Of a stretch of 64,000 nucleotides of DNA, positions 43,481 to 54,645 are shown piece after piece. The position numbers and the translations under genes were made by a program. Below the pieces are notes generated by a model. That model worked only from the letters and a program-made list of their open reading frames with translations. It made no database searches and was not told the DNA's origin. This DNA is from Beroe forskalii (lineage: Eukaryota > Ctenophora > Nuda > Beroida > Beroidae), in assembly GCA_011033025.1 (NCBI GenBank), contig WFMF01000192.1, positions 266,601 through 330,600 of the forward strand, in the 5' to 3' direction. The stretch's first letter is position 1. The number at the start of each line of letters is the position of its first letter.

Positions 43481-45354
43481 GCATATGTCTGTGACGCTTA
43501 ATAGGGTTGATTTAGGATTAGCGTCACAGACATTTATTTATAACTTTATACGTAAATGCTCAATCTCTCCTAAATTTTGTTCGTGAGGTACTATTTGTGT
43601 GTTAAACATCCGTTCCAAATTTCAGAAAGATCGATTGATTAATTTTTGAGTTATGAGCATATGTCTGTGACGCTTAATAGGGTTGATTTTAGGCTAGGGA
43701 TTAGCGTCACAGACATTTATTTATAACTTTATATGTAAATGCTCAATCTCTCCTAAATTTTGTTCGTGAGGTACTATTTGTGTGTTAAACATCCGTTCCA
43801 AATTTCAGAAAGATCGATTGATTAATTTTTGAGTTATGAGCATATGTCTGTGACGCTTAATAGGGTTGATTTTAGGCTAGGGATTAGCGTCACAGACATT
43901 TATTTATAACTTTATATGTAAATGCTCAATCTCTCCTAAATTTTGTTCGTGAGGTACTATTTGTGTGTTAAACATCCGTTCCAAATTTCAGAAAGATCGA
44001 TTGATTAATTTTTGAGTTATGAGCATATGTCTGTGACGCTTAATAGGGTTGATTTTAGGTTAGGATTAGCGTCACAGACATTTATTTATAACTTTATATG
44101 TAAATGCTCAATCTCTCCTAAATTTTGTTCGTGAGGTACTATTTGTGTGTTAAACATCCGTTCCAAATTTCAGAAAGATCGATTGATTAATTTTTGAGTT
44201 ATGAGCATATGTCTGTGACGCTTAATAGGGTTGATTTTAGGCTAGGGATTAGCGTCACAGACATTTATTTATAACTTTATACGTAAATGCTCAATCTCTC
44301 CTAAATTTTGTTCGTGAGGTACTATTTGTGTGTTAAACATCCGTTCCAAATTTCAGAAAGATCGATTGATTAATTTTTGAGCATATGTCTGTGACGCTTA
44401 ATAGGGTTGATTTTAGGCTAGGGATTAGCGTCACAGACATTTATTTATAACTTTATACGTAAATGCTCATCTCTCCTAAATTTTGTTCGTGAGGTACTAT
44501 TTGTGTGTTAAGCATCCGTTCCAAATTTCAGAAAGATTCATTGATTAATTTTTGAGTTATGAGCATATTATGTCTGTGACGCTTAATAGGGTTGATTTTA
44601 GGCTAGGGATTAGCGTCACAGACATTTATTTATAACTTTATACTTAAATGCTCAATCTCTCCTAAATTTTGTTCGTGAGGTATAATGTGTGTGTTAAACA
44701 TCCGTTCCAGATTTCAGAAAGATCGATTGATTAATTTTTGAGTTATGAGCATGTCTGTGACGCTTAATAGGGTTGATTTTAGGCTAGGGATTAGCGTCAC
44801 AGACATTTATTTATAACTTTATATGTAAATGCTCAATCTCTCCTAAATTTTGTTCGTGAGGTACTATTTGTGTGTTAAACATCCGTTCCAAATTTCAGAA
44901 AGATCGATTGATTAATTTTTGAGTTATGAGCATATGTCTGTGACGCTTAATAGGGTTGATTTTAGGCTAGGGATTAGCATCACAGACATTTATTTATAAC
45001 TTTATACGAAAATGATCAATCTCTCCTAAATTTTGTTCGTGAGGTACTATTTGTGTGTTAAACATCCGTTCCAAATTTCAGAAAGATCGATTGATTAATT
45101 TTTGAGTTATGAGCATATGTCTGTGACGCTTAATAGGGTTGATTTAGGATTAGCGTCACAGACATTTATTTATAACTTTATACGTAAATGCTCAATCTCT
45201 CCTAAATTTTGTTCGTGAGGTACTATTTGTGTGTTAAACATCCGTTCCAAATTTCAGAAAGATCGATTGATTAATTTTTGAGTTATGAGCATATGTCTGT
45301 GACGCTTAATAGGGTTGATTTTGGGTTAGGATTAGCATCACAGACATTTATTTT
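43481..45354 (+). repeat. Satellite C, third block
   Basis: About ten units, mostly near-identical. Some lack gagttat (near 44377) or carry a small duplication (catattatgtctg near 44565). Confidence 0.95.
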
Positions 45355-46010
45355 TCAAGGGGTTTTTTTTTTGGGGGGGTTTCGGTTTTGGGTTGGGTTT
45401 GGGGTTTTGGGGGGGGTTTTTGGTTTTTGGGCTATTGGGGGGGTTTTCGTTTTTTTCGGTGGTTGGGGTGGTTTCGGGGTTCCACCTTTAGTATCAACGA
45501 AATGTTGTAACAGAGGTGCTACATTTTTAGACGATATCGTTTTTCCCAAACCCTTTTTCCCAAACAATTGAAAATTTATTACGGCTAGTATCAACAGTCG
45601 AAACTGGGTGGTTTCGGGTGGGTTGGGTAGTTCTGGGAAGGTTGGGTGGTTCCAGGGAAGGTTGAGGGTTTCAGGTGGGTCGGTGGTTTCGTGATTCGGT
45701 GGTTTCGTGGTTTTTGGGTCGGTGGTTTCGTGGGTTAGTGGTTTCGTGTTGTGGTTTCGGTTGGGTGGTTTCGTGGGTTAGTGGTTTGGTGGGTTGGGTG
45801 GTTTCCGGGTGGGTTGGGTGGTTTCAGGTGGTTTCTAGTCGTTCCACACATTTAGTTAAATATCAGCTGGTTTCGGGCTGGTTTCGAGGGCTGGTTTCGG
45901 GCTGGTTTCGGGCTGGTTTCGGGCTGGTTTCGTATTTTTTGACAAAATGTTATAGTAAAAACAATGTTTTTGGGTGGTTTCGGGTTGGTTGGGTGGGTTA
46001 ATCAAACAAC
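45355..46010 (+). repeat. G/T-rich minisatellite of GGTTTCGGG type, left part
   Basis: Runs such as ggtttcgggtgggttgggtg and ggctggtttcgggctggttt, strongly strand-asymmetric in G. A non-repetitive island at 45480-45600 contains ttccacctttagtatcaacg, which recurs near 48371. No gene. Confidence 0.88.
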
Positions 46011-48195
46011 TATTTTTTAATCAAACAACTATTTTTTTTTCATTATTTGTACTATCAATCAATAAATATAAATTATATCAATATCAAATCGTCAATAATT
46101 TCAAGGTTATACAATTTGGGAAGAATTATAACATTGATATTTTGAAGATTAGGGGGGAACATCATAGCTGCACATCTATTTATTAACGAAAAGAATATAT
46201 TAGTTTAAGCTGATGGTATCATTGTCATGTGATGTCAAGTTTGGTCATCTTAAGAAAATAAACAGAGATCCTAGTAGAGGACCCTATTCACTAAGAGCTT
46301 CAATAGACCCCCTCTTGAATCCCTTCAATTTGTTTAAGCCAGTGTTATGGTAAGATGTGCAACTAAGTTTAACAGCCGGGGCACGAGCAGGCAGAGAGCA
46401 ATCCATCGACATTGGGCCATTTTTATTAAACGTTGAATAAGTTTAATTGGTCCGGGTGTGAGGGGGCCAGGGACATAAAGTAGTAGATCATGAATTGGAT
46501 TTTCCAAGGAAGCTTAAAAGAAATTTTTTGGCATACTTGATTTATCCATTCCAAAGAATGAGTTAAGAACATCAAGTTTCTTATGGAATTCAAATTTCTT
46601 TTAGTTTTGCTTGGACAACAGACACTGCCACGACATATCAGGACCCTAAAGAGCCTGGCACCATGATTCCATTGCATTAGGGTGGCACTTGGTCAGGATG
46701 TTAGATGAGATCATTCCATATGATGAAACCTTTAAACAATACTGTGTTTAGCTATATCAAGTTTTACCTTAGAACTATGAGTAGGTTGTTTGACCTATTG
46801 CTGGGAGTAAAAGTTCAAAAGTGCTATTGGTGTTCTATTTTTATTATCTGAAGACTTCTAGAAAAGCATGGTAAATGTACAAATGATGTGAAGTAAACCT
46901 AATTTGTTGAATAATGGCTTTGTGTGCTCATTAGTTTTAATCAGCAGTGTGCTGTGAGTAAGTTCGTCTAGCACAAGTAGTGTAGAATTCAGCATGGTCA
47001 TAGGATACCTCCTCACCAAATAGTAGACGCACATCTTTTTTGAATAGAGAATATTCTATTTATGATATTTAGGAATGCCACCCAACTACTGATGTGGTAA
47101 CTTAGATGAGATTGGAATATGGCATTATAAATTTTAAGATATTGTGATCTTGAATAAATTTTTAATACGCTTTATAACAACAATGCTTGATAGTAGTTTT
47201 TGTTTAAGATAAATCAATTGAGAATCCCAGACAGGTTCTCATCTATAATCATTATGCCTAGAAATTTAACTTCTGTAACTTGTTTAAGGTTGTGATCTTA
47301 GCTTGAGATATTTGTGAATTCTAGTTTGGCACAAAGTCTGTCTTTCATTGATGTTTGGGTTTGGTTTTAAATGAACAAATACAGATTTTGTGCGGTTGAT
47401 GTGCAGCTGATTTGAGAATCATGTATTCATCTATATCGTTCAGCATTATTTGAGACTTGTGAAATACATCTTCTTCAGAGGTTCCTGCTATAAATATAAA
47501 GAAGTCATCAGCAAATAATACATAATCACCAGTAGATGACGAGTTAGTTAGATCATTAATATAAATAAGGAAAGAAGTGGGCCTCTAGGACAGATCCCTG
47601 TGGCACTCCATATTCAACATCACATGGGTCTGATTCAATTCCATTAAAAAACAGTACACTGACTTCTATCAGTGAGGTAGCTAGATAAGAGTTCGTATTG
47701 TCACTTCAATTCCATAGTGTGCCTAATTTAAGTAAAGTTTTTGCATGGTCGCTGTATCAAAAGCTTTACTAAGGTCAATAAATATTCCGATAATATGATT
47801 GTGTTTTTCTAATTCCTTTATTATTTGTCAACTGAGTATTGCGGCATGTCCAGTTGAATGATTTCTACGGAAGCCAAACCAAGTTTACTGTAAAGAACAT
47901 TTTTGATGACAAAAGCTGTACAAACGGTTGTATATCACTTTTTCAAATATTTTTCCAAATATTGGCAGAATCGATATCGGGCGGTAATTATCAAATAACT
48001 GTGCATCATCTTTTTTGTAAATAGGACTTATTTTTACAATTTTTAAAATTCCAGAAACTGCCAATGTTCATGAATTTGTTGAAAAAAAGTGAGATACATG
48101 TGTAGATATAAGTCTAGAGATTCTTTTTAGCACCCTGACTGAGATGTCACTGGCCTTGTTGTTGTCAAGTTCCCTGATGATATCTTCAATCTCCT
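46011..48195 (-). pseudogene. Degenerate LINE reverse transcriptase
   Basis: Read on the minus strand, several frames together give a non-LTR RT in the right order. EIEDIIRELDNNKASDIS lies near 48190-48130, ISPIYKKDDAQLFDNYRP and ISILPIFGKIFEKVIYNRLY near 48035-47920, GIFIDLSKAFDT near 47790-47745, YGVPQGSVL near 47615-47590, and the catalytic VLFADDFFIF near 47520-47490. A C-terminal remnant lies at about 46680-46430. Several stops and frameshifts are present and no intact frame remains. At its 3' side is the two-copy repeat aatcaaacaactattttt. It lies inside the GGTTTCGGG minisatellite, with gttgggtgg on each side as a possible target duplication. CR1/L2 or Jockey-like; the exact clade is unresolved. 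Confidence 0.82.
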
Positions 48196-48380
48196 GACTG
48201 TTGGGTGGTTTCGGGTGGTTTCGGGTGGGTTGGGTGGTTTCGGGTGGTTTCGGGTGGTTTCAGGTGGTTTCGGGTGGTTTCGGGTGGTTTCGGGGCTATA
48301 TTGGGTGGTTTCGGGGGTGGTTTCGGGTGGGTTGGCTGGTTTCGGGTGGTTTCGGGTGGTTTCGGGTGGTTCCACCTTTT
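48196..48380 (+). repeat. GGTTTCGGG minisatellite, right part
   Basis: Near-perfect ggtttcgggt 10-mers with occasional gggttgg, continuing the array interrupted by the LINE remnant. Confidence 0.9.
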
Positions 48381-48465
48381 AGTATCAACGAAGATTTAGA
48401 AAAACTGTCAGAAGAATTTGGTTTTATATGAAAATGGCCAATATTATTCATTTTTCGAGTGATAT

Positions 48466-49975
48466 AAGGGTTAAATCAAACCCCAAAACCTTAACCCAAA
48501 CCAAACCCAAACCCGAACCCTCGTCCCTCATCCAAACCCAAACCCTAACCCAACCCCTAACCCAAACCCTAACCAAAATCCTAACCCAAACCCTAACCCA
48601 AACCCTAACCCAAACCCTAACCCAAACCCAAACCCTAATCCAACCCCCAACCAAAACCCCTAACTCAAACACTAACTTTAAACCCTAACCCAAACCCTAA
48701 CCCAATCTCAAACCCAAACGCTAACCCTAACTCTAACCCAAACCCTAACTAACGGGTGATGACTAATTATCTGGAACTATTTCAATGTATTCTTGTGGGC
48801 AAATCAAGATCATGTCAGAGCTCAAATATGACTATTCTGGACCTAAAAAGTCTGCTGATTCAGAATAAAATCATGAGAAAATTTGAAAATGTTGTTTTCC
48901 CATGCTACTGGCCGATTAGTTTGACAATAATTATCTCCAAAAGTGTTATTTAAGCCTTACAATGGGATGATTCTGAGCAGGAGGGTCTCAAGAGTGACTG
49001 CAGTAAGTAGCATCACTAACCAGTGGTGAGCCTATGGAACCTAAAGGGTTTAAAATCGTCAATTCTAGGATAATGTCACTTTCATAAAACTGCGATTTTG
49101 GGTAATTGTTAATCCAAAATTCTGCATACCAATAAATGGAAGTGGTCTAAAGACATGAGTTATGTTTAATGAGGTCCCTGCCATCAAATCTGAGTGTTCA
49201 GACCACCTAGGTCCTGTTCTAAGACTTTCTTAAGGCCTGGTGTAGCAAAAAAAAACGCACACCTTTTTTCAGACATTTGGCGGGATTTTAGCTCTAAAAT
49301 CCAAGAATTTTCTTGATATTCAACGAAAAATGCATGTAGAGGTCTTCATTAGTGTCTCAGCTAACGAAGTTCATGAATAAACCTAAATGGCAACTGATGA
49401 GAATGCTCCTGTAAGCAATTTTCTAATCATATGTCTGGAAGTCAATCTTTGAATTTGTGCAAGATTTTTTTTGTACCTTCTCAAATTAATCGGCCAGTAG
49501 CATGGGAAAACAGCATTTTCAAATTTTCTCATGATGTTATTCTGAATCAGCAAACTTTTTAGGTCCAGAATAAGCATATCTGAGCTCTAACATGATCTCG
49601 ACCCGCCCACAAGAATACATTGAAATAATTCCAGATAAATAGTCATCACCCGTTAATTAGGGTTTGGGTTAGAGTTAGGGTTAGGGTTTGGGTTTGAGAT
49701 TGGGTTAGGGTTTGGGTTAGGGTTTGGGTTAGTGTTTGGGTTAGGGTTTGGGTTAGGGTTTGGGTTTGGGTTAGGGTTTGGGTTAGGGTTTGGGTTAGGG
49801 TTTGGGTTAGGGTTTGGGTTAGGGTTTGGGTTAGGATTTTGGTTAGGGTTTGGGTTAGGGTTTGGGTTAGGGGTTGGGTTAGGGTTTGGGTTTGTGTTTG
49901 GTTTGGATGAGGGACGAGGGTTCGGGTTTGGGTTTGGTTTGGGTTAAGGTTTTAGGGTTTGATTTAACCCTTATC
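48466..49975. mobile_element. Foldback structure with telomere-like arms
   Basis: Inverted arms of roughly 450-480 bp: 48466-48930 and 49485-49975. From the outside inward each arm has aagggttaaatcaaaccc, a block of CCCTAA/CCCAAA hexamers, and about 190 bp of unique DNA starting aacgggtgatgactaattat. The loop (48931-49484) shows no gene. Whether it is a mobile element or an inverted duplication of an interstitial telomeric array is undecided. Confidence 0.75.
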
Positions 49976-50090
49976 AAACCCTAACCCAAACTCTAACCAA
50001 AACCCTAACCCTCACCCAATCCCAAACCCTAACCCTAACCCAAACCCTAATTACTCAAACCCTAATCCTAATTTCGACCAAACATGTAAA
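49976..50090 (+). repeat. Telomere-like CCCTAA/CCCAAA tract
   Basis: Variants of aaccctaacccaaaccctaa continue beyond the foldback. It is interstitial and mixed in type, not a chromosome end. Confidence 0.8.
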
Positions 50091-50128
50091 ACATATGTAA
50101 TTGTAAACCATAACATGATCCTGATCTC

Positions 50129-50521
50129 TAGGGCAGGGACCTGGTTCTTTCCAGTTGGGGCTTCACTCACCTCCCCCTCCCGAGTGTGCCAACTGCACTT
50201 CCCCATGCAGTTGGTATCATCCACACCTTCCACCTGCTGGGTACTCTCTAGTACGAATTATAAATAATTAAGTAAAAAGATAAAAGAATAGTATAGATAT
50301 AGAAAGAGGGGGCTAGGGCGGTTATAATGTAAAATCAAAAGTTAATATACCGTGAGGGGCTGGATAGTGAAGTTATGATACTTAGCTGGTGAGTGGTACT
50401 AGAGAGTACCCAGCAGGTGGAAGGTGTGGATGATACCAACTGCATGGGGAAGTGCAGTTGGCACACTCGGTGGGGGGGAGGTGCGTGAAGCCCCAACTGG
50501 AAAGAACCAGGTCCCTGCCCT
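50129..50521. mobile_element. Short element with about 125-bp inverted arms
   Basis: The left arm starts agggcagggacctggttctt and includes ccccatgcagttggtatcat and cagcaggtggaa's complement; the right arm is its reverse complement ending ccaggtccctgccct. The arms differ at a few bases (cctccccctccc against gtgggggggagg). A loop of about 140 bp is AT-rich. No coding capacity; MITE-like. Confidence 0.8.
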
Positions 50522-51750
50522 GGATCGATTAATTAATTTTTGAGTTATGAGCATATGTCTGTGACGCTTAATAGGGTTGATTTTAGGCTAGGGATTAGCG
50601 TCACAGACATTTATTTATATTTTTATACGTAAATGCTCAATCTCTCCTAAATTTTGTTCGTGAGGTACTACTTGTGTGTTAAACATCCGTTCCAAATTTC
50701 AGAAAGATCAATTGATTAATTTTTGAGTTATGAGCAAATGTCTGTAACGCCTAATAGGGTTGATTTTAGGCTAGGGATTACTACTACTAGGCTGGGGATT
50801 AGCGTCACAGACATTTATTTATAACTTTATACGTAAATGCTCAATCTCTCCTAAATTTTGTTCGTGAGGTACTATTTGTGTGTTAAACATCCGTTCCAAA
50901 TTTCAGAAAGATCGATTGATTAATTTTTGAGTTATGAGCATATGTCTGTAACGCTTAATAGGGTTGATTTTAGGCTAGGGATTAGCGTCACAGACATTTA
51001 TTTATAACTTTATACGTAAATGCTCAATCTCTCCTAAATTTTGTTCGTAAGGTACTATTTGTGTGTTTGACATCCGTTCCAAATTTCAGAAAGATCGATT
51101 GATTAATTTTTGAGTTATGAGCATATGTCTGTAACGCTTAATAGGGTTGATTTTGGGTTAGGATTAGCGTCACAGACATTTATTTATAACTTTATATGTA
51201 AATGCTCAATCTCTCCTAAATTTTGTTCGTGAGGTACTATTTGTGTGTTAAACATCCGTTCCAAATTTAAGAAAGATCGATTGATTAATTTTTGAGTTAT
51301 GAGCATATGTCTGTGATGCTTAATAGGGTTGATTTTGGGTTAGGATTAGCGTCACAGACATTTATTTATAACTTTATATGTAAATGCTCAATCTCTCCTA
51401 AATTTTGTTCGTGAGGTACTATTTGTGTGTTAAACATCCGTTCTAAATTTCAGAAAGATCGATTGATTAATTTTTAAGTTATGAGCATATGTCTGTGATG
51501 CTTAATAGGGTTGATTTTAAGCTAGGGATTAGCGTCACAGACATTTATTTATAACTTTATACGTAAATGCTCAATCTCTCCTTAATTTTGTTCGTGAGGT
51601 ACTATTTGTGTGTTTAACATCCGTTCCAAATTTCAGAAAGATCGATTGATTAATTTTTGAGTTATAAGCATATGTCTGTGACGCTTAATAGGGTTGATTT
51701 TAGGCTAGGGATTAGCGTCACAGACATTTATTTATAACTTTATATGTAAA
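50522..51750 (+). repeat. Satellite C, fourth block
   Basis: About six and a half units with small changes, including a tandem flicker of the linker (ctactactaggctggggatt near 50780). It ends at gtaaa, where a Helitron is inserted. Confidence 0.95.
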
Positions 51751-52565
51751 CTAGCAGGCCCGTTGGGCCTGCAAACACACGGCTCACTCGGCGCTGCTAG
51801 TGCTACGCAGCACCTCGTTCGCAAGTTTTAAACACTGCCATTCGAATTGATTGGATACTTTTTACCGCATCAAAAAATTCCACTTTGGTCAAAAGTTATG
51901 CGCAAAAATCAAATACAGTATTCAAAAAAATTTAAGAAGGAGCAGAGTAGAAAATAGATCGAATTCGTCGGTTATAGTCTTAGACGTGCTAAACCATGTG
52001 AGTTTGTTCCAGCGTTCAGTTTTTATTGCAAGAGGATGTTAATTCTGGCAACTGATTCTCATACTGACACTGACATTGGATAATTTGTTTTGTTCGCAGG
52101 CCAGGAACTGTCTTCGAAATCTGCTACACCTACATTCGACTCGACTGAATTGTGCACACCTTGTAACGTTAACGGTTAATTTCACAACTGCAGTTAATAC
52201 TGTTTTCACCGACTAAACTTTGATTATCGACCAACCTCTGCCACACTGGAAGCAATCCAACTGCAATATCCTCCGTTATTCAAGTTATACCCATTCCCCA
52301 TCTTGAGATCTTAAATTTGAAGTTAAGGAAACGTCAAAAAATCTCAAAAAGCTACAGCACAACATTAAACAGTCTTAGCGTATCAGGAAGCACTCGCATA
52401 GAACTGATCATAATCTGCACGTGCAAAAAATTGGTTTCCGTAGCAACGGCACCACTATGCGCATCTTAGCCTTTGTTTCTCTTGATATCTTCTTGGCAAG
52501 CTCAAATTTAAACTGTGCGCCCGCACAGACATAATTCACGTGCTCTTACGAAATTATAATTAAGA
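51751..52565 (-). mobile_element. Non-autonomous Helitron with intact ends, in satellite C
   Basis: On the minus strand: starts TCTTAATTATAATTTCGTAA, ends with hairpin GCAGGCCC-AAC-GGGCCTGC and CTAG. Plus-strand flanks gtaaa and tgctcaatc rejoin exactly to the satellite sequence gtaaatgctcaatc, so insertion was between A and T with no duplication, the Helitron rule. 815 bp, no Rep/helicase frame. Confidence 0.9.
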
Positions 52566-52913
52566 TGCTCAATCTCTCCTAAATTTTGTTCGTGAGGTAC
52601 TATTTGTGTGTTAAACATCCGTTCCAAATTTCAGAAAGATCGCTTGATTAATTTTTGAGTTATGAGCATATGTCTGTAACGCTCAATAGGGTTGATTTTG
52701 GGTTAGGATTAGCGTCACAGACATTTATTTATAACTTTATACGTAAATGTTCAATTTCTCCTAAATTTTGTTCGTGAGGTACTATTTGTGTGTTAAACAT
52801 CCGTTCCAAATTTCAGAAAGATTCATTGATTAATTTTTGAGTTATGAGCATATGTCTGTGACGCTTAATAGGGTTGATTTTAGGCTAGGGATTAGCGTCA
52901 CAGACATTTATTT
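52566..52913 (+). repeat. Satellite C, fifth block
   Basis: About two units resuming exactly where the Helitron interrupted the repeat. Ends at cagacattta ttt before the next insert. Confidence 0.92.
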
Positions 52914-54521
52914 TCCCGCCCTGGCCAGGGCGGTAACCCCCCGCGGTAACAAAAAAGACTGGCCAGGGGTATAAGTTAGAGATTTGAGTGTCACAGGGTG
53001 ATATAATATATAATAATAATATTAATAATATATATCATGATAATTGGGAGCAAATTTAAAACGATGAGATCTCAAGAACGGGAAATGGTAGAGCCATGAT
53101 CGAGGTCACGTTTTGTTCATCTAAGATGGAAGTTTGGCTTAGGCTATAAGAGAAGTTCTGGTGACGTCATTTTCACGTCACTATGACGTCATCAACTTAG
53201 CGCAATTTTATTGCTTTTTTAGTGAAAATAGGCCATTTTCGAGCGCATTTTTCACCAAGAAGGAAAGGAGAAAGCTCTCTGACTTTTCAGTATGATTTTT
53301 AGCAAATTTAAAGAGCTTTCAGAAAATCATATGGATTATTGGGCTATCTCGATTTTTCATCGAGATATACGCGATTTTCTAAGGTACGGTGAAAAATCGA
53401 TTTCCAAATTATTGGACAAATTTTAAACGAGTGAGATGTCAAGAACTATGACTTATCTTGAGATGAGACTGGCCAAAGTATGTTGTGCTAAGGCGGAATT
53501 GTGGCTTAGGCTATATGGGAAGTTGGTTTGAGCCTATTTGGGTGCTGTGATGACGTCATAAAAATCGCATAAAACCACTAAAAAAGCGTATTTTGCGATA
53601 GAACGCTATTTTGCGCTACTTTGAACATCTCTAACTCAAAGAGTTTTTATCGGATTATTTTTTAATTTAATAAGCTGCTTTTAGACCTTGAGATTCAGCT
53701 ATAAAACGAGTTTCAGGGCGATCGGTAGAAGGTTGTTGTCGTGGGAGACTTCTAAAAACTGCAGAATGGTTGAAATTACGTTTATGACGAAAAATTTTAC
53801 TTTCGGCCTATTCTGTGATACGATGGTGAACTAATAATGGTTTCTTCATGTATCGCAGTGACTAAATGTGGGAAATATGCGATGAAATAGTGAATCACGT
53901 GAGTTCACGCGGACGTTTTGTAGAAATTAGGGGATTTGAAGAAATTGATATTTACACGGGATTTTCGACTTGATTACGTTGAAATGAGTTTAAATACGAC
54001 TAATGCACGTGAAATTAGATCTGGTTGCTATATTTCTGCACGTGAGTACACACGGACGTTTTGTAGAAATTACGGGATTTGAAGAAATTGATATTTACAC
54101 GGGACTTTCGACTTGGTTACGTTGAAATGAGTTCAAATACGACTAATGCGCATGAAATTAGATCTGGTTGCTATATTATAGCACATGAGTTCACGTGGAC
54201 GATTTGTAAAAATTAAGAAAAATATCAATTCTAGTAATGCCAAGTTAGAAAAACGTAGTTTTGGACTTCGTCAGGGTGAGTTGCGTGGGTAAGACTTGCG
54301 CGTGGGCTAGTAACGTGGGTTCGGACTACGTGAGGGCAAGTTACGTGGCTCCAAACTACATACATCTGTCAGGATATCACCACCAAAACCGTTGGACGGT
54401 TGGTCTAGTAACCCCCCGCGGGTTTGGATGTGACAACGGAAGCTGAAAAGAGACAAAATGGGCTTATCACATCCAAACCAGCGGGGGGTTACTAGACCAA
54501 CCGTCCAACGGTTTTGGTGGT
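52914..54521. mobile_element. Unclassified 1.6-kb insert with palindromic ends
   Basis: Sits in satellite C so that cagacatttattt and ttataac flanks nearly rejoin, implying at most a TT duplication. The left end has the palindrome ccctggccaggg followed by taaccccccgc. The right end is a long hairpin with arms of about 55 bp containing accgttggacggttggtcta and taaccccccgc. Inside are several tgacgtca-like sites (53163-53195) and a roughly 130-bp tandem duplication (gttcacgcggacgttttgta, about 53890-54190). No recognised protein. Confidence 0.6.
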
Positions 54522-54645
54522 TATAACTTTATATGTAAATGCTCAATCTCTCCTAAATTTTGTTCGTGAGGTACTATTTGTGTGTTAAACATCCGTTCTA
54601 AATTTCAGAAAGATCGATTGATTAATTTTTGAGTTATGAGCATAT
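54522..54645 (+). repeat. Satellite C fragment
   Basis: Partial unit between two insertions, from tataactttatatg to gagcatat. Confidence 0.9.

Noticed and set aside
45278-46001. Gly/Trp/Val-rich open frames
   Set aside because: Read from the GGTTTCGGG minisatellite, with no independent coding evidence.
49732-49947. Leu/Gly/Phe repeat open frame, and a possible true telomere
   Set aside because: It is the TTAGGG/TTTGGG tract read in frame. The tract is interstitial, inverted and mixed in sequence, so it is not a chromosome end.
53160-53200. Clustered tgacgtca sites as a real CRE enhancer
   Set aside because: They lie within a repetitive insert in satellite DNA with no nearby gene; noted only as composition.
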